Source: Euglena gracilis (Eukaryota; Euglenida; Euglenophyceae; Euglenales). From it: a DNA stretch of 64,000 nucleotides. Each line of letters starts with the position of its first letter. Within the stretch, counting starts at the first letter, position 1. The DNA lies in assembly GCA_039621445.1 (NCBI GenBank), contig CP154955.1, positions 54,131,341 to 54,195,340 on the forward strand. The letters are read 5' to 3'. Of the stretch, positions 55,160-64,000 are shown piece by piece. The position numbers were made by a program, and so were the translations under genes. The notes beneath the pieces were generated by a model that was given only the letters and a program-made list of their open reading frames with translations, was not told the DNA's origin and did no database searches.

Positions 55160-55590
55160 TGTGTACCAGGCAGCCATTCTGCCATGGCACTGTGTACCAG
55201 ATACAACGGGCTACGGCCTACAAGCTGGCTACGGCCGGGCTGTACACAGTGGCATGGTTAAACCATAAGACAAAGAGAGAATCTCAGAGCTAGCGAAAGC
55301 TTAGCGAAAGTAACTGGTTCCTAATTCAAGGTTACAGGGTTTGGTGCTTTGCAATTCTCTTTTAGAATTCTGAGGGCGAAGTCCCATTTGAATACAAGTT
55401 TTATTTCTTTCTTTTACAAAGCTCGAAAGAGCAAAATTCACTTTCATATAAGGGACTGCGGTCCCACCAATTCTTCTGCTTGTGTGCTTTGCATTCAAAA
55501 GGGGAAAAGGGAAGTAAATTTTATTGTTACTCCCCCCACGGGCTTTTCGGGAGGAAAGCATAAGTAGAAAAGCCGGGGTGGGACGTACAC
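55160..55590 (+). repeat. E1 3' LTR
   Basis: 431 bp, paired with 29104-29533. About a dozen substitutions and one or two single-base indels separate them, most in the last quarter. TTGTGG follows, the target duplication partner of 29098-29103. Confidence 0.9.
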
Positions 55591-56225
55591 TTGTGGACTG
55601 CTTGTGTCTTCGTCTCCTCGACTTTCAAGCCACCACTGTCCAGGGTGCATATCCGTCGTTGAAATGTTGAAATTGAAATTTTTCTGGGAAAGTGGGGGGG
55701 GGGGCTGCGACGGCCACGGATTGGCAATCTGCTCCTGCCTCGTCATGGTCTGCAGCGCCTGCTATTCCTCCACTCTTCTCCGCTTCTGGTTTCTTCCTTG
55801 AAATTCCTTGTGATGCATCTTGACAGCTTGGTTCCATGTCGGTTGCTTCTGCGCCTGCTGGTACTCCATCTTCTCCAGCTTCTGCTGCCTTCTCTGGGGC
55901 TCTTTTTTTGCTCCGCTTGGCAGCTGGACACCAGGTATGTTGCATCTTTCATGGAAATCAAAATTTTCTTCCTCCTATTTTCTTTATCGTCTGAATTGGT
56001 CTTCCGCCTCTCAATTGATTAGTCTATGTGGTAAACGTTGCTGAACTCGTTGAGTTGAAATTCTTCCTCCTTGTAGTCGAAGGGCAGAACTAGGAATCAG
56101 CCAACTCCGGCAGCAAAATGCAGTAAGAAGCACCCCCCGCGCACGCACAAACACACCAGAACAGAACAGCCAGCAAGGAAAGCAGGACCTCACCATCTCG
56201 CAGTGCGGAGCCCGAATGGTCGAAC
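55591..56225 (-). mobile_element. DIRS copy D, 5' part right of E1
   Basis: Continues copy D after the E1 insertion. The minus strand holds the gag N-terminus (55596-55960: PAAKRSKKRAPEKAAEAGED, then SVAVAAPPPTFPEKF, ending in APWTVVA, which parallels GPWTTVVRK of fragment E). The terminal motif with reverse complement GGCTCCGCACTGCGAGATGG lies near 56190, matching the left end of copy D in inverted orientation. The element end is placed near 56225. Confidence 0.6.
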
Positions 56226-57065
56226 CTGGGCCCTCTGCTCTCTTGAATGATGGCTGCCATAGCCTTGAATCTGGGCCCTGTTGAATGATGGCTGCCATAG
56301 CCATGTCGAAGGGGTCTCCCTGATTCTGACTTGAAGTCCTGGGACTTCTGATATTTCCTAAAAGGTTGCCATAGCTCTTGCTTTGTCCCCTGGAAGGGGG
56401 GGAACAGAGAAAAAAGGGGGGCGTTTTCTTTTTTCCTGCTATCTTCCTGACCACAGTTGTCCATGGTCCATGGCCGTTACCATGTTGAGTGGGTGGTTTT
56501 GAATTCATTGCTGCAGTGGGGGGTGGGGGGTTTGCGACGGCCACGGTCTGACGTGTTGCCGCAGCCGCTCCAGCTTCTGCGGCGTCTTCTGTGAAGATCT
56601 TCTTGGCAGTGTGAATTTCTTGGAGGTTCAATCTTCATAGAAGACCAGCAGGTGAATTTTTTCTTCGTATTGCAATACTTCTGGAAATAATTCCAGTTAA
56701 GCTCGAGGAGTTGACTTCTCCCTCCCTGGGGTCGAAGGCCCGAGAAAGTTCTGCCCACCAGTGGGCGACAGTGATGGTCTTCGTGGATGCTATACCCCGC
56801 GCAAAGAGTTCCATTTTTAATGCGTAGCAGCCAAATTCTTTCTGCTCGAGGTCGAAGGGCAAAATAAGGAGTGAGCAAGCTCCGGAAACAAAAAGCAGCA
56901 GGAGGAACCGAGACAGGCATGGCCTCTCTGGGTCGGCTTTCCTTTCGGGAGCGCGAGCTCGCCACATCATCTTCCAAATGGCGGGCAACTGGGCTCTTCA
57001 CAAAAGTTATAAAGCAATACAATAGGAAAACACGGGCAACGGGCCAGGCATGGATTCGCAAGGTC
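56226..57065 (-). mobile_element. DIRS fragment E (minus): gag N-terminus only
   Basis: Minus-strand reading from 56631 gives MNLQEIHTAKKIFTEDAAEA, then TVAVANPPPPTAAMNSKPP and NGHGPWTTVVRKIAGKKK, the same N-terminal plan as the other DIRS gags. It stops at copy D, which apparently inserted into or beside it. The segment at 56.85-57.06 kb resembles the leader of copy D and may include its terminal repeat. Confidence 0.55.
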
Positions 57066-57281
57066 CTCGGTACTTCCCTCCCTGGTATATTGCGTATCTA
57101 ATAATCTGGTGTGCATATATCTTTTTGCATGGTGGACAAAGGTGTTCCTTTGTTCTTTCTTGCTGATTCGTTCAATTTGGTGCTTTTTATTTCTTTATTT
57201 TCGGCTGTTTTCTTCCCATTCAAGGCAGTGGGTAGGGGGAGATGTGAACCTGGGACCTGTCCAAAAAAAAAACAACCACCC
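57066..57281. other. Spacer, no gene seen
   Basis: T-rich sequence without recognisable motif between DIRS fragment E and the next fold-back element. Confidence 0.4.
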
Positions 57282-57662
57282 GTAAACCCCCCAAATAATA
57301 CCCCCGGGGTGCTATTTTTCCGTCCGAAGTGCCGGCCGGGGGGGGGTGTTATTTGGGGGGGATAGCACCCCAAAAATTTCGGATCCCGTACGACCAAAAT
57401 AGCTCCAAAACCCCCCTTTGGGGTCTTTTTGTACTTTCTCATGAAATTTAGCATTTTTGGAGGTCAGATGATCCAGAAAAACCTTTTTTTCGTAATTTAT
57501 TGCCAGAGATTGTGAGTTCACCTACATCTTCAGGTCAAAATCCGGGCCTTCGGCCAAAACTGGGGGGGGGGGGCATATTAACTCGGTCGCCGAAGTCGGA
57601 CCCCGAGGGAGGGGGTATTATTTGGGGGGGGGGGGGCATCATTTGGGGGTGGTGTTATTTGC
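57282..57662. mobile_element. Putative G/C-run fold-back element (MITE-like)
   Basis: CCCCCCAAATAATACC at about 57290 is met in inverted form at 57345-57360, 57610-57630 and 57640-57660; GGGGTGCTAT and its complement occur at 57306 and 57362. Hairpins GGCCTTCGGCC (57564) and TCGGTCGCCGAAGTCGG lie between. The same box occurs at 61.6-61.7 kb and 63.67/63.97 kb. The borders are approximate and no target duplication is certain. Confidence 0.45.
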
Positions 57663-59470
57663 CTTTTTCAGGGAGAGACCCGAAAAGCACAGTTCGGCCT
57701 CTTCGCCTTTCAAGAAAGCCTTGTGGGACGGGGACGGGGAACTTTGGAATTAAAAGCACGCTCTAGTAAGTTGCGCCATAAGCTTGTTGAAAGCGGTGTA
57801 CGTGATGCTGGTGTTGAGTGTTTGACGACCTCTCTGAAGCGTGTCAGATGCAGGCCCTTTCAGCCTTTTCTTATAACCCCACCCCAAATGTGAAATCCCA
57901 GAAATACCTTTGAAATACCACCCAAATATAAGGCGGGGGCTATTTGGTGGCCAAGCCAGCGGACCCAAAGCTCAGAATCATCGGTCCATTGAAATCATTC
58001 AATACAGGTCGTGACCATATGTTTCACAGTGCAACTGGTTGTGAGTGACCTGTCAAAGCAACCAGGTTCCAACCACGAACCCCCCACCCCCACCGATGGC
58101 ACACAAACCCCCTGATGTCAAGACATTCCAACGTAAAAAAAATGAGTGCGGACAGACCCAAGTGTCAAGCTCTCAAGGGTCGAGCTCAATCAACGTCCAC
58201 AGTGGAAACCTTGGAAAACTGCTGTTGCACACACATTCTAAGAAGAAAGACGATGACAACCAAACAATTTGGACAGCACATGCATTGGTTCTAGGGGTTT
58301 TCTTAAGCTGGACGGAACCCCCCCGCGGGGGGGGTCAGCCAGCCAGCACCTATTTTCCAGCCAGCACCTCCCAGATGGGCTGCAGAACCCCCTTGGGTCT
58401 GTCCGCTGAAATAAAATGGCGCCCAGGCTGGCCAAGCTCTGCAGGACCGAAAAAATTCTGGCAAAACCGCTGATTTTGAAGGCTTTTGGGGTTGTTCCAC
58501 CTCACATTTTGGGCTTAAAAAATGCTGACCCAGCTGAATTTGGATTGTTTTGGCTTTCTTTTGGACGTTCACCAGGTCCAGCTGCCAGCTGGCTAGTCCC
58601 CATCCCTGGACTCCCACCCCGGTCCCGGTCCCGGTCCCCAGTCGGGGGGGGGGGGTCCAGCCGGCACTTGTTTTCAAACCAATACCGTTTTCCGGCCCCC
58701 ATAAATCTATGGGAACCCCTGATTGGTTCAACCAACTATTCGCCCGGCGCCCCCCCCATCTTTCCTATTCAGGTGGGGGCTGGTTTTAAAAAATCCCATC
58801 CGAAGCAGAGCCCATCTGGAGAAGAACGTGGTCTCCGGAAAAGCCTGCTCCTTGACCTTCACCTCGTCCTTCAGGTGACTCAGATACGCCTGCACTTTGT
58901 GGCCACTGGCACGGTCGCACATCAACGTGGGGCAGAAAAGGGATTGCCTGACTCTCTGAATTTCTAAAATGAAATCTCAGGTGGGGGAGAAAAACTAAAA
59001 AAAGCAAGACACGGCAAACAACCTGGGTCGGCGTTAAGCGTTTGAATGACCAAGGTGTCGAGAGACTCTTATTGGGGGGGGGGTTCACCGTTTCCAGGCG
59101 GTTGGGGACATCGCTCCAAATCTATGTTCTGGGTTGCAAAGAAGCGACAGCTGTCGTGAGGCGGCCTGGGGGGGGGGGCACTCTCTTTCCAATTGCTGCA
59201 AAACGATTTTCAGAGTTTGGGATTTTTTTTTTTATTAAGGACACCCGTTTGATAAACACACCTCAAAGTGGCCACTCACCCAGAGGCGAGAGGCCAGTGG
59301 GATGTGAGAGAGAGGCCACCATGCCAAGTTTTGAGAAATGCTTGCTTTCTTGCAAAGATAAAATTCAGGGTGATGATAGAAAAAATGAGGGCTGCATAAT
59401 GGCTCAGTGGGGGTAAAGATTTTTTAACCTTTAATAATTGTTAACAACATCATTTCCATTAAATTTACTT
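57663..59470. other. Spacer with short dispersed repeats
   Basis: 58310-58332 is a C-run/G-run palindrome; CCAGCCAGCACCT occurs at 58340 and 58360 and at the very start of the window; GGTCCC is repeated near 58620. Open frames crossing this region have no recognisable domain. Confidence 0.4.
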
Positions 59471-59479
59471 CTTTACACC

Positions 59480-59815
59480 GTTTGCATATTCCGCTTCTTC
59501 CCCCCATTTAAATTGGTATACTTCTGAAATATATGAAAATAAAACAACAAAAAAACACACCAAAAAATAAAACAAATGATATTAAAAACAACAAGGCAAA
59601 AATCAAAAAAGTCAAAAAATAAAAACAAAAAATTTAAATTTGAAAATGAAAAAACAAAAATAAAAAAACTCAACAATACAAAACGCAAATATAATAATAG
59701 ATAAACATCCATAACACTGAAAATAAAAACCGAAAAATGAAAAAAATGCAGAAAAATAATAAACAAAAATAAAGCAAACAAAAATAACAAAAATAAAATA
59801 TCAAAATAAAAAATG
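59480..59815. repeat. A/T-rich low-complexity tract
   Basis: Mostly AAAATAAAAC-type sequence, about 80-85% A+T. The open frame on the minus strand is a compositional artefact (Phe/Leu/Ile only). Confidence 0.85.
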
Positions 59816-61011
59816 TCCATTTTTAGTGCCATGCGCACAGCTGGAGGCCTGTGAGGGGTGATAGAGGGTCCCAGATTTCCTTTGGTGCCCCATCGTTGTA
59901 GAAGTGTTTTTTTTTAAAAAAAAGCAATCAAACAAGCCGGTGAATTTGGGCCTGGTGAACCTACAATGGTCATAACTTGGGACAGGCATCGAGTTGCAAA
60001 AAAAAAAATTAGATTGGATGTTCCACGGGCACATTTTCTTTTGACTTTGCTTCATTCCTGGGATATTTTGAAATCATCGATTTTTGGCCCCCAAAAAAAC
60101 AGTACAAAAGAAGCCAGCATGACCTTTTTGGGCCCCGAGATCTGGGACATCGGCCAGGCATTTAACCCAGGCCAAATTTGACCTGGGGGGAAAGAGGGTC
60201 TCGAACTGCCCTGTAGTAGCTGGGCAGGCAGGCACTGCCCCCCCCACCCCCCTTTGGGGAGGAGGTTGGTACCTACCTGCCTGGCTGTAAACAAAAAAAA
60301 TGCTCAAAAATGGGCTTTTGTGGGCTTCTGGTGCTTTCGGCATCGGAAGTGCCTTGGCACAGTGGCCAGCCGGGGGGTATCAGGTCGGATCCGGGTTCCT
60401 TGGGGTCGTCCTCATTTTTTAATCAGTCTGATGTAGGCGGCAAGCCAGCGTGCGGGAGTCTCCGTGCGTACATTTTGTCTGACAAACATTACCAAAAATA
60501 ATGTGCCTTTTCCCGTGGTCTTTTGAAAAAAATGATTCTCTGACCCAAAATCTCACCTCTACGCAATGGAGAGTGGAAGATGGTGGCAAGCATGAGATGA
60601 GATGATTTTAGTTTTTCCGTGTGCATTAAAGACCAATCATCACCATGCGGGAAAAAGGTGGCAATATATCTGAACTGTGGGGAGGAGACACGTCTGAGTT
60701 GGGGAGAAATGGATGTTTGGGAAGCTTTGCTTCACAGCTCCTGCATGTTCAGTGCACTTGTGACTAACAACTTGGCAGGTAATACTGAAACCATCACAAA
60801 ATATCGCCCACATGCTCAATTAAAGAAATACAATAGGGGTCAAAACTACTCGTGCAGCAAAGGGGTCATAACTACTCATGACCCCCCAAGGAAAAATGTG
60901 AAGGATCCACTGGAGGTCCGTACGACGTGTGTGTTGCCATGTTGCCTGTCCCATTTGGTGGCATGGTAACATAATATGTGCTCCTGCATGCCCGCAGAGC
61001 ATTTCTGTACA
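59816..61011. other. Spacer, no gene identified
   Basis: Contains GGGCAGGCAGGCACTGCCC near 60220, similar to the palindromes of the 911-1213 MITE. No ORF with a recognisable domain. Confidence 0.4.
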
Positions 61012-61209
61012 ATGCCACCCAAGCGAACCGGCCCTGAGCGTGATGCTCAGGGGGCCCGGACTTGGGCTTCCTTTTGTGGTGGCTCCAGGTATGGGGCCAT
61101 CACCACTACCAAACGCCTCGGACGCAGCACCGTGCAGTCCATTGTCAAGCAGATTCGGGACTCGGGACAAGTCGCCGCACGGACTGGTGGTGGGCGTCCC
61201 CCTGTGTAA
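61012..61209 (+). pseudogene. Tc1/mariner-type transposase N-terminal helix-turn-helix fragment
   Basis: 65 codons from ATG 61012 end in TAA 61207. TTTKRLGRSTVQSIVKQIRD followed by SGQVAARTGGGRPPV is the recognition helix, turn and GRP(R/P)-type linker typical of the paired-like DNA-binding domain of Tc1-family transposases. The DDE catalytic part is absent downstream. The N-terminal part (MPPKRTGPERDAQGARTW) is basic. This family inserts at TA dinucleotides; a TA-flanked MITE lies 270 bp further on. Confidence 0.55.
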
Positions 61210-61475
61210 AACGATTATTTTTTATCACGTGATGTGATGTCTGATGGTTGAAGAGAATGAAACATCACAATGGAAATTAAGTTTTACAGGGCGTCGCTTA
61301 AAAAAAAGCCAGCCGCCCCCCTGGGGGGTGGTCAGTCACTGAATAACTGTGCGCACCCCCAATTTCCTGCTTTATTGTTGTCATTATTTGTTTGTTATTA
61401 TTTGGTTTTGGCAAACAAATTTTGGCAAAATCTGGTATTCAACTTCTTCTTAGCACTTTTTTGCCGTGTGTCAAG

Positions 61476-61896
61476 TACCCCCCCCCCCTAGTCGTGTGAC
61501 CGGGTTCCTGCAACCTGTGACCGGGGGGGGGGGGGGTGGTCATAACACCCCCATAACCTGCAACCTGTGACCGGGGGGTGGTCATAGATGAGGGGGCGTC
61601 GTAAAAGTGTGTGAAAACTGTCCCAAAATGGCAGATTTACCCCCCCCAAAATGTCCCATTTTTCAAAAATCCGGCGCTTCGCGCCGGCAGGGGGGACCTT
61701 ATTTTGGGGGGGTCAATTTCATGGATTTTTGCTCGGACCGGCCGGGGGGGGACTTAATATTGGGGGTTAAATTTTTCGCAACCTGCAACCTGTGACCGGG
61801 GGGGGGGGTGGTCATAACACCACCATGACCTGCAACCTGTGACCGGGGGGTGGTCATAAATAAGGGGTGGTCGTACGACTAGGGGGGGGGGGGGTA
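61476..61896. mobile_element. TA-flanked MITE with C-run terminal inverted repeats
   Basis: Left: TA, then C11 and TAGTCGTGTGAC; right: GTCGTACGACTA, then G13 and TA. The ends are inverted repeats with two mismatches in about 23 bases, and TA stands at both borders, as in Tc1/mariner MITEs. Inside, GCAACCTGTGACCGGGG...GTGGTCATA recurs four times (61.51, 61.56, 61.79, 61.83 kb), and CCGGCGCTTCGCGCCGG forms a hairpin at 61671. No coding capacity. Confidence 0.65.
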
Positions 61897-63662
61897 GTTT
61901 TGCCCTTGCTTTTCATCGAGGAAATTGAACAAATTCTGGTTGTTTTGCCTCAAAAATGACATATCAAAGGGTCAATGTTTGCCAAACATTAGAAATTTTC
62001 GGGTATTTTAGACCATTACCAGCCATTTTTTTTTGTCATTTAGGGCTGAGGGTGTGGGAGGCCGACACCAGTCGAAGATGACAATTAAAAAATATGGCAA
62101 CAATTGGGTACTTTACCAAAACTTTTGTTTACTGCAATTTTTGTCCACCCTGTCCCTTAGGATTTTACCTTCGTCGCTGTGGTCACGTGGGATCCAGCTC
62201 TGTCAACTTCCTGACCTGCTTCTCCTTCGTGTCGCCTCGCTCAAAATACCTGTGGCTGATGAGGACGTCGTGCAGGGTCCGGACCCACTCATCAGGAGCA
62301 CTATGAAGCAAACTTTCACTGACGTTCCCTCTTTTTTTTTTATTTAAAAAAAACAACCCCTGGTCCTCACAGCCCCCAAACAGAGAGGTATACATCTGTG
62401 CTGTGTCCTGGCTGCACCTCCAGCTGTGTGTAATGACCAAACAAATGCACACCGCAGACGCCAAACACCTAAACCCCCCCATTTAAAACGACCCCCCGTT
62501 TATACCGACCCCCCATCAAAAACGACGTCCCCGGGATAAATCAGAAGGAATCCATTTATGCCGACCCCCTCTCTTGCATCCGGCGCACACAAAGGCAAAG
62601 CGCAAAAAGCACAAGGAGGTCGCGGTAAACACAAAAAAAGCACCCAGGTTGCCCCAAGCGTCTATTTTTTTGGCAAAATATGAATATATGGACTGTTGTT
62701 CCTTGGGGGTGGCCGAGAAATTGGGGGAGACGATGAATCCACGTCGCCTTGTCACCCCCCAGTTAAATTTTCGGCGCTTTGCGCCGAAACCCGTACCTCC
62801 TGCCCAGGACCCCGGGAGGGGGGAGGGGGCTGAATTAAACTTAAAAAGCAGCCTCCCCTCCCCCCCCCCCCGGTCGCAGACGAGCATTAACAGACAATTG
62901 ATCAGTGGACAATCATTGAACAAGGGGGGGGGAGGTGCAGAGTATTAAGAAAGTGTTGGCTTTGCAAGGACAGGGGAAGGGAAGGGGGTCCTAACCCCTC
63001 AGGGTTCTTTAGGTCGGCAAAAATTTGTCATTGAGGGGTATACTTCTGTATTTGGGCATTTAGCATTTTTGGAGGATTTGCAATCATTTTTCGGGGTCTG
63101 TCGGCCTTTTGCCTTGCCATTTCAAACATTTTCCAATTACATTGCAGAATTTATGTTTTTTTGGCCATTTGTGTGTCATTCTTTTTGCAAAAAGGCACCT
63201 TTATCCACACAGTTATTCTCATACTTATTGCAAAAAAATCGCATATGACCGGAGGGGTGGTTGTGGATAAACCCATCTTTTGTGTTTGCTGCAGAGTGGT
63301 TATAACACAGGAAATGAAAATGAAGCAGTGCCAGCGGAATTGGCTTCTCTGTGGAAGGCATATGCGACCGGCTGCAGCGTTCTTACAGAATGAAAGTGAA
63401 AGATACCATGAGGACTTCACTCAGTCTCAAAAGCAAACAACCCAAGAAAAACAAACAAAACAAACAAACCACCCGTACAATCCACCGCCCACAGCACAAA
63501 AATCACAACCACACAATCACCCACCCTTCGAAAAAAAAAAACCAACACCACACACCAACACGGTCAACAAAAAAAAAAAAAAAGCAATTTTTACAGATGG
63601 TTTCTGTTGCCGGAACCAGATGGTCTGGAATTGGCCCCAGTTGCCAAGAACGCCATCAAATC
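61897..63662. other. Spacer with short repeats
   Basis: 62470-62525 holds about three ~17-bp units starting ACCCCCC (ATTTAAAACG, GTTTATACCG and ATCAAAAACG variants). TTTCGGCGCTTTGCGCCGAAA is a perfect hairpin at about 62768. 63420-63600 is A/C-rich and ends in an A-run. No gene recognised. Confidence 0.4.
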
Positions 63663-63995
63663 AGATACTCCCCCCAAAATAAGACAGACCCCTCCAATAT
63701 ACAGTCCTGACGGCATGTGCTGCTGGGATGGTGGAAAAATTTTTGGGAACCGAAATGCAAACACTGATTTTCTGGGACCGAAAAATTCAAATTTATACCC
63801 ATTTCTGCATGGTGGGAAGCACCGAGAAAAAGATTTGCTTGTTTTTAGGAACCACAAAGATAATGATTTTCTCGGGACAATTCAATCAAGAAAAAATTCA
63901 ACATAAGACTCCAAAAAATGAGCTTCGCCTTGGAGGTTTCCTTCCAGCAACGGACCGAAAGAAAGACTCAGGTCTTATTTGGGGGGCTGTAATAC
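63663..63995. mobile_element. Putative MITE with CCCCCCAAATAAGAC ends
   Basis: ATACTCCCCCCAAAATAAGAC at 63665 and the reverse complement of ATTACAGCCCCCCAAATAAGACC at 63971-63993 form imperfect inverted ends about 330 bp apart. The box resembles those at 57.3 and 61.7 kb. The window ends a few bases further on, so a target duplication cannot be judged. Confidence 0.4.
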
Positions 63996-64000
63996 GACGT

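Larger units (their letters stand above)
29104..55590 (+). mobile_element. Giant Ty3/gypsy chromovirus E1, with nested and chimeric insertions
   Basis: Both ends are LTRs of 430-431 bp beginning TGTGTACCAGGC and ending GTACAC, and (T)TGTGG flanks both outer ends (29098-29103 and 55591-55596). The 26.5-kb interval is therefore one insertion event plus later changes. Contents: primer-binding site, gag, protease, RT, RNase H, integrase with chromodomain, a long accessory coding region, then the E2 segment, polypurine tract and 3' LTR. Removing the DIRS element (4.35 kb) and the E2 segment (4.33 kb) leaves about 17.8 kb, several times a usual chromovirus. All ORFs carry disabling mutations. Confidence 0.85.

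Noticed and set aside
57500-57766. Gly-rich 88-codon ORF
   Set aside because: Produced by G-run repeats of a fold-back element; no independent support.
59473-59838. 121-codon minus-strand membrane protein
   Set aside because: Phe/Leu/Ile-only translation of an A/T low-complexity tract.

Overview
The window is repeat-dominated nuclear DNA of an unidentified eukaryote. I recognise no intact host gene, rRNA, functional tRNA or CRISPR array. Almost everything identifiable is a transposable element: a giant Ty3/gypsy chromovirus (E1), part of a related LTR element (E2), five or more DIRS-type tyrosine-recombinase retrotransposon copies, two tRNA-headed SINE-like insertions, a non-LTR (LINE) endonuclease relic, a Tc1/mariner helix-turn-helix relic and several G/C-rich fold-back MITE-like elements. 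Chromoviruses, DIRS elements and Pol III SINEs point to a eukaryote, but nothing seen fixes the clade. Runs of 8-13 G or C are frequent, so some frameshifts may be homopolymer errors.

Layout: 1-2064 G/C-rich spacer with a 303-bp MITE flanked by TGTGGA. 2065-5246 DIRS copy A (+), truncated, then a SINE-like insertion (-). 5.8-17.6 kb largely unassigned DNA with a ~52-bp minisatellite (7.7-8.0 kb) and a LINE endonuclease relic (15.7-16.7 kb). 17.6-19.9 kb DIRS copy B (+). 20.8-24.2 kb DIRS copy C (-) with a SINE-like insertion. 24.7-29.1 kb DIRS copy D (-), whose gag is split by E1 and resumes at 55.59 kb. 56.2-57.1 kb DIRS fragment E (-). 57-64 kb MITEs, A/T-rich simple DNA and the Tc1/mariner fragment.

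E1 spans 29104-55590 (26.5 kb), has ~430-bp LTRs that differ at about a dozen positions and is flanked by (T)TGTGG. It encodes gag, protease, RT, RNase H and integrase with a chromodomain, all broken by nonsense codons and frameshifts. Downstream of pol, in the position used by env-like genes, lies about 5.9 kb of same-strand coding sequence for a very large accessory protein of unknown function: a P/Q-rich part, two or three globular-looking parts, an acidic Ser/Thr-rich linker and a Cys-pair-rich C-terminal domain. A nearly complete DIRS element (42030-46380) is inserted in this accessory region. The 3' part of E1 carries a second LTR, a duplicated primer-binding site and a long gag (E2, 50828-55159) running straight into the polypurine tract and 3' LTR of E1.

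The strongest candidates for something undescribed are the accessory polyprotein, the dense short hairpins within E1/E2, the E1/E2 chimera with its double primer-binding site, and the young DIRS copy, which carries a perfect 52-bp inverted repeat apparently made by a double template switch.
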